From NCBI RefSeq assembly GCF_030866825.1, contig NZ_CP133020.1, positions 930,001 to 994,000 on the forward strand: a DNA stretch of 64,000 bases, written 5' to 3'. Below the pieces are notes generated by a model, which worked only from the letters and a program-made list of their open reading frames with translations, was not told where the DNA came from and did not search any database. This document shows, in pieces, positions 63,623-64,000 of this stretch. How positions within the stretch are numbered: position 1 is the first letter of the stretch; each line of letters opens with the position of its first letter. A program made the translations under genes and the position numbers. This DNA is from Rathayibacter sp. SW19 (GTDB lineage: Bacteria; Actinomycetota; Actinomycetes; Actinomycetales; Microbacteriaceae).

Positions 63623-64000
63623 GTGACGTATTCTTGGGGCCGCAGGCTCGCCGCATCCGCTTTGTCCGCGCTGGCCGTCGGGCTCACGGTGCACATCGTG
63701 AATCTGTTGGCGTTCTTCATTCAGGGCGGATTCCAGCTGTCAACGCTCGGACAGGTGCACTCGTACTTCACGATCGCCGCGGTCGCCGCTGCCGTGCTGG
63801 TGTTCGTGCTCGGAGTGCTCGGCTGGCTGACGAACTGGTGGAAGGCCCTCGTCGGGGGCGTCGTCATCGGAATCGTCGCACCCTTGATCGGCAGCCTTTT
63901 CCAGGTGCTTGCCGCGGGCACGGCGTTCAGTGGCGCGCTGATCCTCGCTATGCTTTCGAGTTTGCTCAGCGTCAACCTGATCTTCGTGCTTGCGACGATT
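63623..64000 (+). CDS. Membrane protein, N-terminal part (cut by window end)
   Basis: 126 codons are visible from GTG 63623: a short YSWGRRLAASALSALAVGLTVHIVNLLAFF start and three further hydrophobic segments (IAAVAAAVLVFVLGVLGWL, ALVGGVVIGIVAPLIGSLF, ALILAMLSSLLSVNLIFVL). No family is recognised. A TAGGCT box lies 8 nt before the start codon. The 3' end is outside the window. Confidence 0.65.
   Translation, partial: MTYSWGRRLAASALSALAVGLTVHIVNLLAFFIQGGFQLSTLGQVHSYFTIAAVAAAVLVFVLGVLGWLTNWWKALVGGVVIGIVAPLIGSLFQVLAAGTAFSGALILAMLSSLLSVNLIFVLATI

Overview
The window looks like a chromosomal segment of a high-GC actinobacterium, most likely a member of the Microbacteriaceae. The evidence is the very GC-rich codon use, the gene order (alr-tsaE-tsaB-rimI-tsaD, DUF3817-guaA, sucC-sucD-perM-purN-purH), CIRCE-controlled groES, the guaB/guaB3 pair, and an F420-dependent glucose-6-phosphate dehydrogenase. 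The genus is not decided by what I can see. No rRNA, tRNA, CRISPR array, insertion sequence or prophage was recognised.

Layout. 0-10 kb holds housekeeping genes: the end of alanine racemase, the t6A tRNA-modification genes tsaE/tsaB/tsaD with rimI, a DUF4190-type membrane protein, a THUMP-like methyltransferase, groES with two CIRCE operators, rarD and guaB. 10-24 kb holds a small TetR/cupin/DUF1059 module around a perfect 26-bp palindrome, a PatB/MalY-type aminotransferase, fgd, guaB3, glpD, a TrkA-C/antiporter pair, SURF1, a vapBC pair, and DUF3817 followed by guaA, which appears to start at ATT. 24-30 kb holds acs, a TSUP exporter, a Bax-inhibitor-like protein and a glycerophosphodiesterase. 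30-37 kb is a GntR-controlled catabolic operon: class III CoA transferase, HyuA, HyuB, a cysteine hydrolase and an HMG-CoA-lyase-like enzyme. 37-43 kb is an accessory strip of toxin-antitoxin loci, several decayed (intact vapBC, vapBC remnant, higA with truncated higB, a GNAT gene with an apparent internal deletion), with dihydrofolate-reductase-like and pcrA genes between. 43-51 kb holds a thioester-domain surface protein with a LAATG sorting signal, a sugar kinase with murQ, a DUF2236 protein and sucCD. 51-64 kb holds an HTH-fused MntA with HepT, a P-type ATPase, two membrane proteins, perM-purN-purH, an AbiEi/nuclease-like protein, an AsnC regulator divergent from an amino-acid dehydrogenase, and a truncated membrane protein.

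Sequence architecture. Three patterns recur. (1) Many monocistronic or first genes have a TANNNT-like box exactly 6-7 nt upstream of the start codon, which is the signature of leaderless transcription; internal operon genes instead carry Shine-Dalgarno sequences. (2) Most gaps carry a dispersed repeat family related to GGTGGTCGAGTAG...TATCGAGACC, and several genes end inside a copy, so the repeat supplies their stop codon (three proteins end in Val-Val-Glu). (3) A second family of nested GCGCCA/TGGCGC palindromes occurs four times between 47.9 and 61.6 kb. In-frame minisatellites also lengthen the ends of tsaE, rimI, the GntR gene, murQ and purH.

How the genes work together: purine synthesis is well represented (guaB, guaB3, guaA, purN, purH). 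Carbon metabolism includes sucCD, acs, glpD and the glycerophosphodiesterase. The sugar kinase and MurQ fit cell-wall amino-sugar recycling. The 30-37 kb operon is the best candidate for an uncharacterised pathway.
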